Below, piece after piece: positions 1 through 5,283 of a DNA stretch of 5,283 nt (its first letter is position 1; each line of letters opens with the position of its first letter). The notes beneath the pieces were generated by a model. That model was not told the DNA's origin and searched no databases. It saw only the letters and a program-made list of their open reading frames with translations. Source of the stretch: Solirubrobacterales bacterium. Lineage in GTDB: Bacteria > Actinomycetota > Thermoleophilia > Solirubrobacterales > Solirubrobacteraceae. The position numbers and the translations under genes were made by a program. Location of the stretch: NCBI GenBank assembly GCA_013696535.1, contig JACCYI010000360.1, positions 1-5,283 of the forward strand. The letters run 5' to 3'.

Positions 1-2
1 GC

Positions 3-248
3 GCGGTCACCTTCGTCATGCACTCGTTCATGGACGCCCGGCAGGTCCGCCCGGCCTGGGAGGGCCTGCAGCGAGGGGAGCTCTCCGACGATCCGGCGAT
101 CCGGGCCACCCAGGAGCGCCTGCAGGCTTGTTCCTACGCGATGGCTCACCCGGAGTCAGACACGCTCGTGCCGGCCTGCGCGCAGCACTCCGTGCTCGAC
201 CCATTGGAGAATCTGCAGTTGCAGGAGCTCTTGCCGATGCCCGTGTGA
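3..248 (+). CDS. C-terminal fragment of a probable radical SAM protein (5' end outside window)
   Basis: The reading frame is open from the window edge to a TGA at 246-248, giving 81 residues. The start lies upstream, so the in-frame ATG at 18 is probably internal. The fragment contains the phrases FMDARQVRPAW, DDPAIRATQERLQACSYAMAHPE and PACAQHSVLDPLEN and ends LQELLPMPV. From memory, this pattern matches the C-terminus of a family of actinobacterial radical SAM proteins of unknown substrate. The CxxxCxxC motif that would prove this lies outside the window. Two cysteines are visible, in QACSYAM and PACAQHS; they could be metal or Fe-S ligands, but that is inference. It has no transmembrane segment. 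It converges on the gluconokinase gene and so is probably transcribed separately. The family call is moderate and the exact function is unknown. Confidence 0.6.
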   Translation, partial: AVTFVMHSFMDARQVRPAWEGLQRGELSDDPAIRATQERLQACSYAMAHPESDTLVPACAQHSVLDPLENLQLQELLPMPV

Positions 249-262
249 TCGCGAGCAGGCGC

Positions 263-1804
263 TCATTCCGGCAGGGTCGGCTCGATCCGCCGCAGCGCCT
301 CGAAGGTCGGTGCGAGTGCGTCGTGAAGCTCGCCGAACGGCGCGAGGAGCGCTTCGTAGACCGCCGCAGCCACCGGGTCAGGCCGGGTGACGTCCTCGAT
401 GCGGACGAGATCAGCGGCCACGTCGACGCTCTCGACGAGCCCCAGCACCTGCATGCCCAGCAGCGCCGCCCCGAAGCTCGACCCCTCGTGGCCGGCGGGG
501 TAGCCGATCTCCATTCCGAGCGCGTCCGTGAGCATCTGACGCCACAGCGGGCTCTGAGCGAATCCACCTGTGGCCCGGATCTCGTGGACGTCGTTGCCGG
601 CGTCGCGCATGGAGCGCAGGACGAGCGCGAGCTGCAGGCAGACACCCTCGAGCGCCGCCCGCACGAGATGTTCGCGCCGGTGCGCGCGGGTCAGCCCCAC
701 GTAGGCGCCGCGGGGCAACGGACTCCAGTGCGGCGCGCGCTCGGACAACAGTGCGGGCATCATCAGCAGTCCGCCCGATCCGGCGGGAGCCCGGGCCGCG
801 AGCTCGAGGAGCTCCAGCTCGGAGCCGGAGCCAAGCTCGGGCGCGAGCGCATCGCCCGTCCACTGCAGGACCACGCCGCCGTTGTTGATCGCCCCGCCGA
901 CCACCCAGCGCCGCTCGGTGAGCGCGTAGCAGAAGACTCGGCCCAGCGGATCGACCGACGGCCGCTCGACCATGACGCGCAGCGCCCCGCTCGTCCCGAT
1001 CGAGCACGCCGCCACACCTGGCCGCACGGCTCCGATCCCGAGGTTCGCGAGCGGCCCGTCGCCGGCGCCGATCACGATCGGCGTGTTCGCCGGCAGGCCG
1101 ACCACGTCCGCTGCTGCGGGCATGAGTCCGCCGTCCATGAGGTGGGTGGCGGGGACCAGCGGCGAGAGTCGGCCGGCGTCTATGCCGGCGAGGTCGAGCG
1201 CCTCGGCATCCCAATCCAGCGCGGCGAGATTGAGCAGGCCGGTCCCGGACGCGACGGAGTGGTCGACCGCCCGCTGACCACACAGCCTCATCAGCACGAG
1301 CTCCTTGATCCCCACCCAAGCGCAAGCCGCCTCGAACAGCCGAGGTTCCTGCTCGCGGAACCAGACGAGCTTGGGCAGCGGTGACATCGGATGCATCGGC
1401 GTGCCTGTCCGTCCGTGGAGCGCCAGGCCACCTTCGGCGGCGCGCAGCCGCTCGGACTGCTCTCCCGCCCGGCCATCGGCCCAGGTGATGATGGGAGTGA
1501 GCGGACGCGACCGGGCGTCGAGACCCACGAGGGAATGGAGGGCAGCGGAGAAGCAGAGACCTTTCACCAGTGCACCACGCTCGCGCGTCGCGACAGCCGC
1601 TTCGCGGATGGCCGAGAGCGCGGCGGCTACCACGGCCTCGGGATCCTGGACCGCCCAACCCGGCTCCGTCGTCTGGAGCGGGTACTCCGCCGCCGCATCA
1701 CCCCAGGAGCCTCCGGCGGCGTCGAACGCGACGGCCTTCGTCGCGGTCGTCCCGAGGTCGACGCCGATGACGACCGGCTCACCGGTGGCCGGGTCAGCCT
1801 GCAT
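263..1804 (-). CDS. gntK: Gluconokinase, FGGY carbohydrate kinase family
   Basis: This 513-residue cytoplasmic enzyme should phosphorylate D-gluconate with ATP to 6-phosphogluconate, feeding the pentose phosphate or Entner-Doudoroff route. The length is typical of FGGY gluconokinases. The N-terminal FGGY domain has the phosphate-binding motif DLGTTATK (16-23), PGWAVQDP (48-55), FSAALHSLVGLD (85-96) and TWADGRA (107-113). TGTPMHPMSPL (133-143), followed by GIKELVLMRL (165-174) and DHSVASGTGLLN (181-192), is what separates gluconokinases from xylulokinases and glycerol kinases. The catalytic aspartate is expected in GAGDGP (D249), and IGTSGA (269-274) starts the C-terminal domain. A late GGFAQSPLWRQML matches the second FGGY signature. 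The ATG is directly preceded by an in-frame TAG, so no longer start exists; the ribosome binding site is weak. The gene lies 35 bases after the HAD gene and is last in the operon. Another sugar-acid substrate cannot be excluded. Confidence 0.88.
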   Translation of the reverse strand: MQADPATGEPVVIGVDLGTTATKAVAFDAAGGSWGDAAAEYPLQTTEPGWAVQDPEAVVAAALSAIREAAVATRERGALVKGLCFSAALHSLVGLDARSRPLTPIITWADGRAGEQSERLRAAEGGLALHGRTGTPMHPMSPLPKLVWFREQEPRLFEAACAWVGIKELVLMRLCGQRAVDHSVASGTGLLNLAALDWDAEALDLAGIDAGRLSPLVPATHLMDGGLMPAAADVVGLPANTPIVIGAGDGPLANLGIGAVRPGVAACSIGTSGALRVMVERPSVDPLGRVFCYALTERRWVVGGAINNGGVVLQWTGDALAPELGSGSELELLELAARAPAGSGGLLMMPALLSERAPHWSPLPRGAYVGLTRAHRREHLVRAALEGVCLQLALVLRSMRDAGNDVHEIRATGGFAQSPLWRQMLTDALGMEIGYPAGHEGSSFGAALLGMQVLGLVESVDVAADLVRIEDVTRPDPVAAAVYEALLAPFGELHDALAPTFEALRRIEPTLPE

Positions 1805-1822
1805 CTACACGTCGTCCGGACA

Positions 1823-1838
1823 GCACAGGCGCCCGTGC
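1823..1838 (-). repeat. Near-perfect 16-bp dyad in the HAD-gluconokinase gap
   Basis: Plus-strand GCACAGGC/GCCCGTGC is a palindrome with one mismatched pair. In the minus-strand RNA that pair becomes G-U, allowing a 6-bp stem with a GCGC loop, placed just after the HAD stop codon. A second, perfect 8-bp palindrome GTCCGGAC (1814-1821) lies next to it. Together they fill most of the 35-base gap before gluconokinase. No U-tract follows, so a terminator is unlikely. An mRNA-stabilising hairpin, an operator or GC-rich chance are all possible. Confidence 0.35.
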
Positions 1839-1839
1839 C

Positions 1840-2619
1840 TCAGCCGAGCTCGTCGACCAAGTCGGCGATCGAGTCGACGATTCGCGACGCGCGATAGGTG
1901 TATCGCTCGAGGTCGGCGGCCCGCGTCACCCCGGTGAGCACCAGCACCGTCTCCAGGCCGGCCTCGATGCCCGCCACCACGTCGGTGTCCATCCGATCGC
2001 CGACCATGGCGGTGGTCTCTGAATGGGCGTCGATGGCGTTGAGCGCCGAGCGCATCATCAGCGGGTTGGGCTTGCCCACGAAGTAGGGCGCGACGCCGGT
2101 CGCCCGACTGATGAGCGCGGCCACGGAGCCCGTCGCAGGCGTCGGCCCTTCCGAGGACGGGCCCGTCGCATCCGGGTTGGTGGCGACGAACCGCGCCCCG
2201 TTCGCGATCAGCCGGATTGCGCGGGTGATCTGCTCGAAGGAGTAGGTGCGGGTCTCGCCGAGGATCACGTAGTCGGGGGAGCGCTCGGTGAGGATGTAGC
2301 CGCTCTCGTGCAGCGCGGTGGTCAACCCCACTTCTCCGATGACGAACGCCGAGCCGCCGGGCCGTTGGTCTTCGAGGAAGCTGGCGGTGGCGAGCGCCGA
2401 GGTGTAGATGGCTTCCTCAGGCACCTCCAGTCCGCTGGCGCGCAGACGGGCGGCAAGATCGCGACGCGTGTAGATCGAGTTGTTGGTCAGCACGAGAAAC
2501 GGCGTGCCGAGCTCCCGGAGCCGGTTCAGGAAGCGGTCGGCCCCGGGAATGGCGTGCTCCTCGTGCACGAGCACGCCGTCCATGTCCATCAGCCAGGAGC
2601 GGATCTCGCGGCGCGACAC
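1840..2619 (-). CDS. HAD-IIA family sugar-phosphate phosphatase (NagD-like)
   Basis: This 259-residue protein is a cytoplasmic haloacid dehalogenase-type phosphatase of the NagD/AraL/p-nitrophenylphosphatase group. All catalytic motifs are present: nucleophile and acid-base aspartates in DMDGVL (D12, D14), motif II TNNS (45-48), the motif III lysine in GKPNP (K183) and the Mg-binding GDRMDTD (207-213). TNPDATGP (147-154) and PATGSV (161-166) are typical IIA cap and core segments. Length matches the family (about 250-280). The start is GTG at 2619. It is the only usable start in this frame, because the upstream codons up to the stop at 2677-2679 include no ATG, GTG or TTG. An AGGA lies 9 bases upstream, partly inside an inverted repeat. 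The gene sits between a PucR-type regulator and gluconokinase, so a sugar or sugar-acid phosphate is a reasonable substrate guess. Family members are promiscuous, and the real substrate is unknown. Confidence 0.87.
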   Translation of the reverse strand: MSRREIRSWLMDMDGVLVHEEHAIPGADRFLNRLRELGTPFLVLTNNSIYTRRDLAARLRASGLEVPEEAIYTSALATASFLEDQRPGGSAFVIGEVGLTTALHESGYILTERSPDYVILGETRTYSFEQITRAIRLIANGARFVATNPDATGPSSEGPTPATGSVAALISRATGVAPYFVGKPNPLMMRSALNAIDAHSETTAMVGDRMDTDVVAGIEAGLETVLVLTGVTRAADLERYTYRASRIVDSIADLVDELG

Positions 2620-2623
2620 CGAA

Positions 2624-2643
2624 ATCGATCCTAGATGATCGAT
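2624..2643 (-). repeat. Perfect 7-bp inverted repeat over the HAD gene's ribosome binding site
   Basis: The arms ATCGATC (2624-2630) and GATCGAT (2637-2643) are perfect reverse complements around the 6-base spacer CTAGAT. In the minus-strand transcript the spacer holds the TAG stop of the 19-codon ORF. The AGGA likely used by the HAD gene spans loop and 3' arm, and the GTG start follows the stem after 4 bases. It could be an mRNA hairpin that masks the HAD start until a ribosome melts it, or a DNA operator for a dimeric regulator. There is no U-tract after it, so it is not a canonical terminator. The repeat is directly visible; its role is inference. Confidence 0.55.
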
Positions 2644-2690
2644 CCGCGTTCGCGCATGGTGTCGCCGGTGGACGGGTCATCCGTGCTCAT
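2631..2690 (-). CDS. Possible 19-codon leader or coupling ORF between regulator and HAD genes
   Basis: An ATG at 2690-2688 overlaps the TGA stop of the PucR-type gene as ATGA and is preceded, 5 bases upstream, by a perfect Shine-Dalgarno AAGGAG (2696-2701 on the plus strand). It opens a peptide of 19 residues, [19 protein letters not shown], ending at TAG (2633-2631), 11 bases before the HAD gene's GTG. The peptide is hydrophilic and resembles no family I know. The ribosome binding site is the strongest seen in the window, and without this ORF it has no obvious purpose. The likeliest role is to carry ribosomes from the regulator gene to the HAD start. It could also be the relic of a longer HAD N-terminus in another frame, or chance. 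Confidence 0.4.
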   Translation of the reverse strand: MSTDDPSTGDTMRERGSII

Positions 2691-3943
2691 AAGCGCTCCT
2701 TCGTGTCTCGCGGCACCCGTCCACCCTCGGCGCCCGCCTCCCGTGCCGGACCCTGCGGCGCCGCGATGCCGAGCACGTGCATCGCCTTCAACCCGAGCCC
2801 GAGCTTCTCGCGGCCGTCCGTGGAACCCACGTCGAGGCCCGAGAGCTCTCGTACGCGCTCGAGGCGATAGCGGACCGTGTGTCGATGGGTGAAGAGACGC
2901 TGCGCGGTACCCGCCACGTTGGCGTCCGCATTCAGGAAGGTCTCCAGGGTCAGCACCAGATCGGTCTCGTACTGGGAGTCATAGGCCACCAGGGGCGCCA
3001 CCGTCTCTGAGTAGAAGCGCTGCAACTCGGCCGGGTCTTCGCTCATGGCAAGGAGCAGCAGCCGGTAGGCTCCCGTCGCCTCGAAGGCCAGCACGGTGAT
3101 GGGCTCGTCTTGAGTCCCGGCTTCGGCGACGTTGGCGGCCAGAAGCGCCTCGTTGCCGGCGCGGTAGAGATCCACCGGATCGAGCGCCACCCGCGAGTGG
3201 CCCACTGCGAAGGTGAACCCGTGCATGGTGGAGTGCAGCTCGCGGCCGATGCCGTCGGCGATGCGCTGCACGACCGCCTCGTCCCCTTCGGCCACCACGA
3301 CCACCACCTGGCTCCCGGGCTCGGTGGGCGTATCGACAACGGCGGCCAGCGCCCCGCGGGAAGCCGTGGTCCGGGCCGCTCGGTCCGCCGCCGCGAGCAC
3401 CCGCAGACGCCAATCACCCTCCGACGGAACGAAGTGATGCGCGCGCACCACGATGACGGCCCCGCCGCGCGAAAGGTCTATCCCGAGCTCACTCGATCGC
3501 GCGATCAGGTTGTCGCGGTCGGTGACCTTGCGTTCCAGGACCGCACGCAGGAAGGCGTGCTGCGCCGCCTCGGAGGCACGGTCAGGGGCTCGCAGCCGCT
3601 CGACTTCGGATGCGAGCAGGGTCATCACGACCCGCAGCAACGCCGGTGAGGGCTCACCCGAGCGTCCGCGCAGCCGCAGACGGCCCACGCTCTCATCACC
3701 GACACGGAGCTCGTTGCTCAAGACGCCGGAGGCCTCACCCATCAGGGCCTTCTCGTCCGAGCTCGATCGAGCCGCCACGGCGAGCACAGCGCCGGCTCGA
3801 TCCAGGAGAACGAGCGACGCGTCGAGCGCACGGGCCGCGGCTCGGACGACGTCCGGAAGGCCAAGCCCCGATTCGACGGCCTCGGTGATCGCCTCGAGCA
3901 CGTCGAAGTCGAGCGCCGCCGCAGTCTGCGGACGGGCGGGCAT
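2687..3943 (-). CDS. PucR/CdaR-type transcriptional regulator
   Basis: This 418-residue cytoplasmic DNA-binding protein has the family layout. Residues about 15-115 look like a GAF-type sensory domain (alternating strands such as ASLVLLDRAGAVLAVAAR). A linking helix (about 120-150, FLRAVLERKVTDRDNLIARS) leads to the GGDEF-like CdaR domain (about 155-290, including GAVIVVRAHH and GFTFAVGHSRVALDPVDLYRA). The PucR C-terminal helix-turn-helix is at about 327-392, with the hallmark AQRLFTHRHTVRYRLERV. The classical N-terminal PucR purine-catabolism domain is not recognisable. Family members regulate purine, sugar-diacid, proline or other catabolic genes. Here the downstream gluconokinase points to a sugar acid, by inference. 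A GGAGG lies only 1 base before the ATG, unusually close, but an in-frame TAG three codons upstream excludes a longer form. The last 25 residues are a low-complexity tail. The stop overlaps the next ATG. Confidence 0.9.
   Translation of the reverse strand: MPARPQTAAALDFDVLEAITEAVESGLGLPDVVRAAARALDASLVLLDRAGAVLAVAARSSSDEKALMGEASGVLSNELRVGDESVGRLRLRGRSGEPSPALLRVVMTLLASEVERLRAPDRASEAAQHAFLRAVLERKVTDRDNLIARSSELGIDLSRGGAVIVVRAHHFVPSEGDWRLRVLAAADRAARTTASRGALAAVVDTPTEPGSQVVVVVAEGDEAVVQRIADGIGRELHSTMHGFTFAVGHSRVALDPVDLYRAGNEALLAANVAEAGTQDEPITVLAFEATGAYRLLLLAMSEDPAELQRFYSETVAPLVAYDSQYETDLVLTLETFLNADANVAGTAQRLFTHRHTVRYRLERVRELSGLDVGSTDGREKLGLGLKAMHVLGIAAPQGPAREAGAEGGRVPRDTKERL
2696..2701 (-). promoter_or_regulatory. 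Strong ribosome binding site AAGGAG before the ATGA overlap
   Basis: On the minus strand the last codons of the PucR-type gene read AAG GAG CGC TTA TGA. AAGGAG is therefore coding sequence and also an ideal Shine-Dalgarno, 5 bases before the ATG that overlaps the stop. It serves the 19-codon ORF and not the HAD gene, whose GTG is more than 70 bases further downstream. Confidence 0.55.
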
Positions 3944-3969
3944 GCCTCCAGTCTAGGAAGCCCTGTCCG

Positions 3970-4188
3970 TCAGAGCCGGTCGTAGTAGTACAAGAGCAGC
4001 GCCGCCAGCCCCGCTCCCGCGAGCACGAAGGCGGCCAGCACGTAGACGCTCATCGCGAGCGCCACGAGACGCTCCCAGAGCCGGGAGTAGGCCGCCCAGG
4101 CCGGGACGACGATCAGGCCGATCCAGGCTGCCAGGGACAGCACGCCCGCGCCTCCGGCGAGCAGGTAGGTGAGCTGGGTGTTGGTCAC
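3970..4188 (-). CDS. Small two-helix membrane protein of unknown function
   Basis: This 72-residue protein has two clear hydrophobic helices, about 8-32 (LLAGGAGVLSLAAWIGLIVV) and about 41-67 (LVALAMSVYVLAAFVLAGAG), joined by a short polar loop YSRLWER, and a charged end YYYDRL. It has no cleavable signal peptide and no motif I recognise, so I assign no function. The GTG start overlaps the stop of the DedA-PAP2 gene as GTGA and lacks a clear ribosome binding site, so translation is probably coupled to that gene. This supports its being real and possibly a partner of the fusion protein in the membrane. A PucR-type gene follows after 26 bases. A clean hydrophobic pattern that fits two helices argues against a chance ORF. 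Confidence 0.75.
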   Translation of the reverse strand: MTNTQLTYLLAGGAGVLSLAAWIGLIVVPAWAAYSRLWERLVALAMSVYVLAAFVLAGAGLAALLLYYYDRL

Positions 4189-5283
4189 CGGATTGAATTG
4201 TGGCGGACGAAGGAGACGATGAGGGCAATGATCCCGCAGCCCGAGAAGACCGTGGCGCCGAGCCCCAGGCCACCGATCACGTCGGAGAGATAGTGGGCGC
4301 GCAGATAGATCCGGCTCAGTCCGACGAACACCATCAGGGCGATCGCCACCGTGACCGCCGCAAACCTTGCCGCGAGGCTATGCCCGGCGCGCACCAGCAC
4401 CACTGCGCAGGCGACGAGAGCCACGGCGTACGCGGAGTGCCCGGAGGGATAGCTCTCCGCCATGGTGTCCACGAATGACCCCGGCGGGCGCGGGCGCCCC
4501 TCGGCCCGCTTCGCGACGTGGACGAGCATGAAGGTGAGCGCGAGGCCCGTGATGAGCGCCAGACCCTCGATGCGTCGCCGTCGCGCGAAGGCCCAGATCG
4601 CGACGGCGGCGGTGATCGCCCCCGTCACCGCCAGCGACCCGATGTCGGTCAGCACTGCAACGACGCGCTCGATCTGCGTGACGTACAACGCCCGGCCGAT
4701 CGAGAACGCGCGACCGTCGCCCGGGACCAGCCGTCGCTCGCCGTCGATCGAGTCGGCTAGCCCGAACCAGGCAAAGCTCCCGACGGCGGCGATCGCGAGC
4801 AGGGTGGTCAACTCGAGCCCCAGACCCCCCGGCGTAAGTCGCTCGTAGACGAAGCGTGCTGGGCGGGCGGCGTGGTGCGACAGTGGCCGGCCGGCGCGCC
4901 GCCATGCCGGGCCGACGGCTCGGGCGAACGGCCGCAGCGCCGGCCTGCCGGCCTGGGCCGCGATCCAGGCTCGCGTCCGCGCACGTTCATCCCGTCTTGC
5001 CGCGAGGCGGCGCACGTAGAGCGCCCCGATCACCAGTGCGACGATCGCCCCGAGGAGGAACAGGCCCTGGCCGAGGTATGCCGTGACGGTGTCTATGGAG
5101 CGCCAGAAGATGAACCCGAGCAGCACGAACGTCGCCGACCACAGTCCGGCGCCGAGGACGTCGAACGGCAGGAACTTCGAAATCGGCATGCGAGAGGCGC
5201 CGGCGATGAAGGGCAGCAACGCCCGCACCACGCCGATGAAGCGCCCCACCAGCAGGGTGACGCCCCCGCGACGCTCGAAGAAG
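4185..5283 (-). CDS. DedA-PAP2 fusion: membrane transporter and phosphatase protein (N-terminus outside window)
   Basis: The frame is open to the window edge, giving 365 visible residues. The GTG at 5249 is internal, because upstream codons continue the DedA pattern FFERRGG. Residues 1-90 are the C-terminal half of a DedA (VTT/SNARE-associated) domain: GRFIGVVRALLPFIAGASRM (13-32) with its conserved arginines, then two membrane helices. A basic, Arg/Ala-rich linker (about 91-146) follows. Next is a complete PAP2 phosphatase domain with several helices and all three signatures: KRAEGRPRP (258-266), PSGH (279-282) and SRIYLRAHYLSD (323-334), whose histidines are the catalytic pair. Known DedA proteins include undecaprenyl-phosphate translocases, and PAP2 enzymes include undecaprenyl-diphosphate phosphatases. 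Lipid-carrier recycling is therefore a plausible role, though phosphatidic acid or another lipid phosphate is possible. The end overlaps the start of the 72-residue gene by 4 bases. Confidence 0.9.
   Translation of the reverse strand, partial: FFERRGGVTLLVGRFIGVVRALLPFIAGASRMPISKFLPFDVLGAGLWSATFVLLGFIFWRSIDTVTAYLGQGLFLLGAIVALVIGALYVRRLAARRDERARTRAWIAAQAGRPALRPFARAVGPAWRRAGRPLSHHAARPARFVYERLTPGGLGLELTTLLAIAAVGSFAWFGLADSIDGERRLVPGDGRAFSIGRALYVTQIERVVAVLTDIGSLAVTGAITAAVAIWAFARRRRIEGLALITGLALTFMLVHVAKRAEGRPRPPGSFVDTMAESYPSGHSAYAVALVACAVVLVRAGHSLAARFAAVTVAIALMVFVGLSRIYLRAHYLSDVIGGLGLGATVFSGCGIIALIVSFVRHNSIR

Noticed and set aside
249..268. GAGC-AGGC-GCTC dyad near the convergent stops as a bidirectional terminator
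   Set aside because: The stem is only 4 bp, it has no T-tract on either side and it runs into the gluconokinase stop codon. Too weak to call.
128..1384. A 418-residue plus-strand open frame opposite the gluconokinase gene
   Set aside because: It is Arg/His/Gly-rich without any domain and lies wholly antisense to a gene with full FGGY motifs. Long antisense frames are a normal result of GC-rich third positions.
411..1658. A 415-residue minus-strand frame within the gluconokinase gene
   Set aside because: It is an Arg/Gly-rich alternate frame of the same strand, with no family features.
2023..2634. A 203-residue plus-strand open frame opposite the HAD gene
   Set aside because: It has low-complexity composition and no motif, and it mirrors the real HAD gene, whose catalytic motifs are all intact.
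3453..3956. A 167-residue Ser/Arg-rich plus-strand open frame opposite the regulator
   Set aside because: It is an antisense shadow of the PucR-type gene with biased composition and no recognisable fold.
3953..4273. A 106-residue minus-strand frame overlapping the small membrane protein
   Set aside because: Its composition (Ser/Arg/Gly-rich) is not membrane-like. The overlapping 72-residue frame has clean helices and a coupled start.
4880..4960. Repeated GGCCGG/GCCGGCCT-like strings suggesting a repeat element
   Set aside because: They fall in the Arg/Ala/Gly/Pro-rich linker of the DedA-PAP2 protein and are explained by GC-rich codons.

Overview
This is a compact, high-GC, gene-dense bacterial segment. 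GC-rich codon third positions, GTG starts, overlapping stop and start codons and the protein families present suggest an actinobacterium. A deep-branching group such as Thermoleophilia/Solirubrobacterales is possible, but that placement rests on protein flavour alone. No RNA genes, mobile elements, CRISPR arrays or integration signs were seen. No stretch longer than about 70 bases lacks a gene.

Layout. Positions 3-248 (+) hold the last 81 codons of a gene that resembles the C-terminus of a radical SAM protein. All other genes are on the minus strand and are read from right to left. They are a DedA-PAP2 fusion membrane protein (4185 to beyond 5283, N-terminus outside the window), a 72-residue two-helix membrane protein (3970-4188), a PucR/CdaR-type regulator (2687-3943), a possible 19-codon leader ORF (2631-2690), a NagD-like HAD-IIA phosphatase (1840-2619) and an FGGY gluconokinase (263-1804). 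The gluconokinase and the radical SAM gene converge with only 14 bases between their stop codons.

How the genes may work together. Spacing along the minus strand is tight: 4-base overlap, 26, 67 and 35 bases. This suggests one transcript, or two nested ones, with the main promoter outside the window. The fusion protein combines a DedA domain (a family that includes undecaprenyl-phosphate translocases) with a complete PAP2 phosphatase domain. A plausible job is dephosphorylating and recycling a polyprenyl or other lipid phosphate. The downstream half looks like a sugar-acid module: gluconokinase makes 6-phosphogluconate, the HAD enzyme may remove phosphate from a sugar phosphate or side product, and the PucR/CdaR-type protein is a candidate local regulator. 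These functional links are inferred from gene order.

The most unusual part is the 67-base gap between the regulator and the HAD gene. An ATG with a strong ribosome binding site overlaps the regulator's stop codon and opens a 19-codon ORF. The stop codon of that ORF lies in the loop of a perfect 7-bp inverted repeat, directly over the HAD gene's ribosome binding site. This arrangement fits translational coupling or a leader-peptide switch. No wholly new multi-gene system was recognised.
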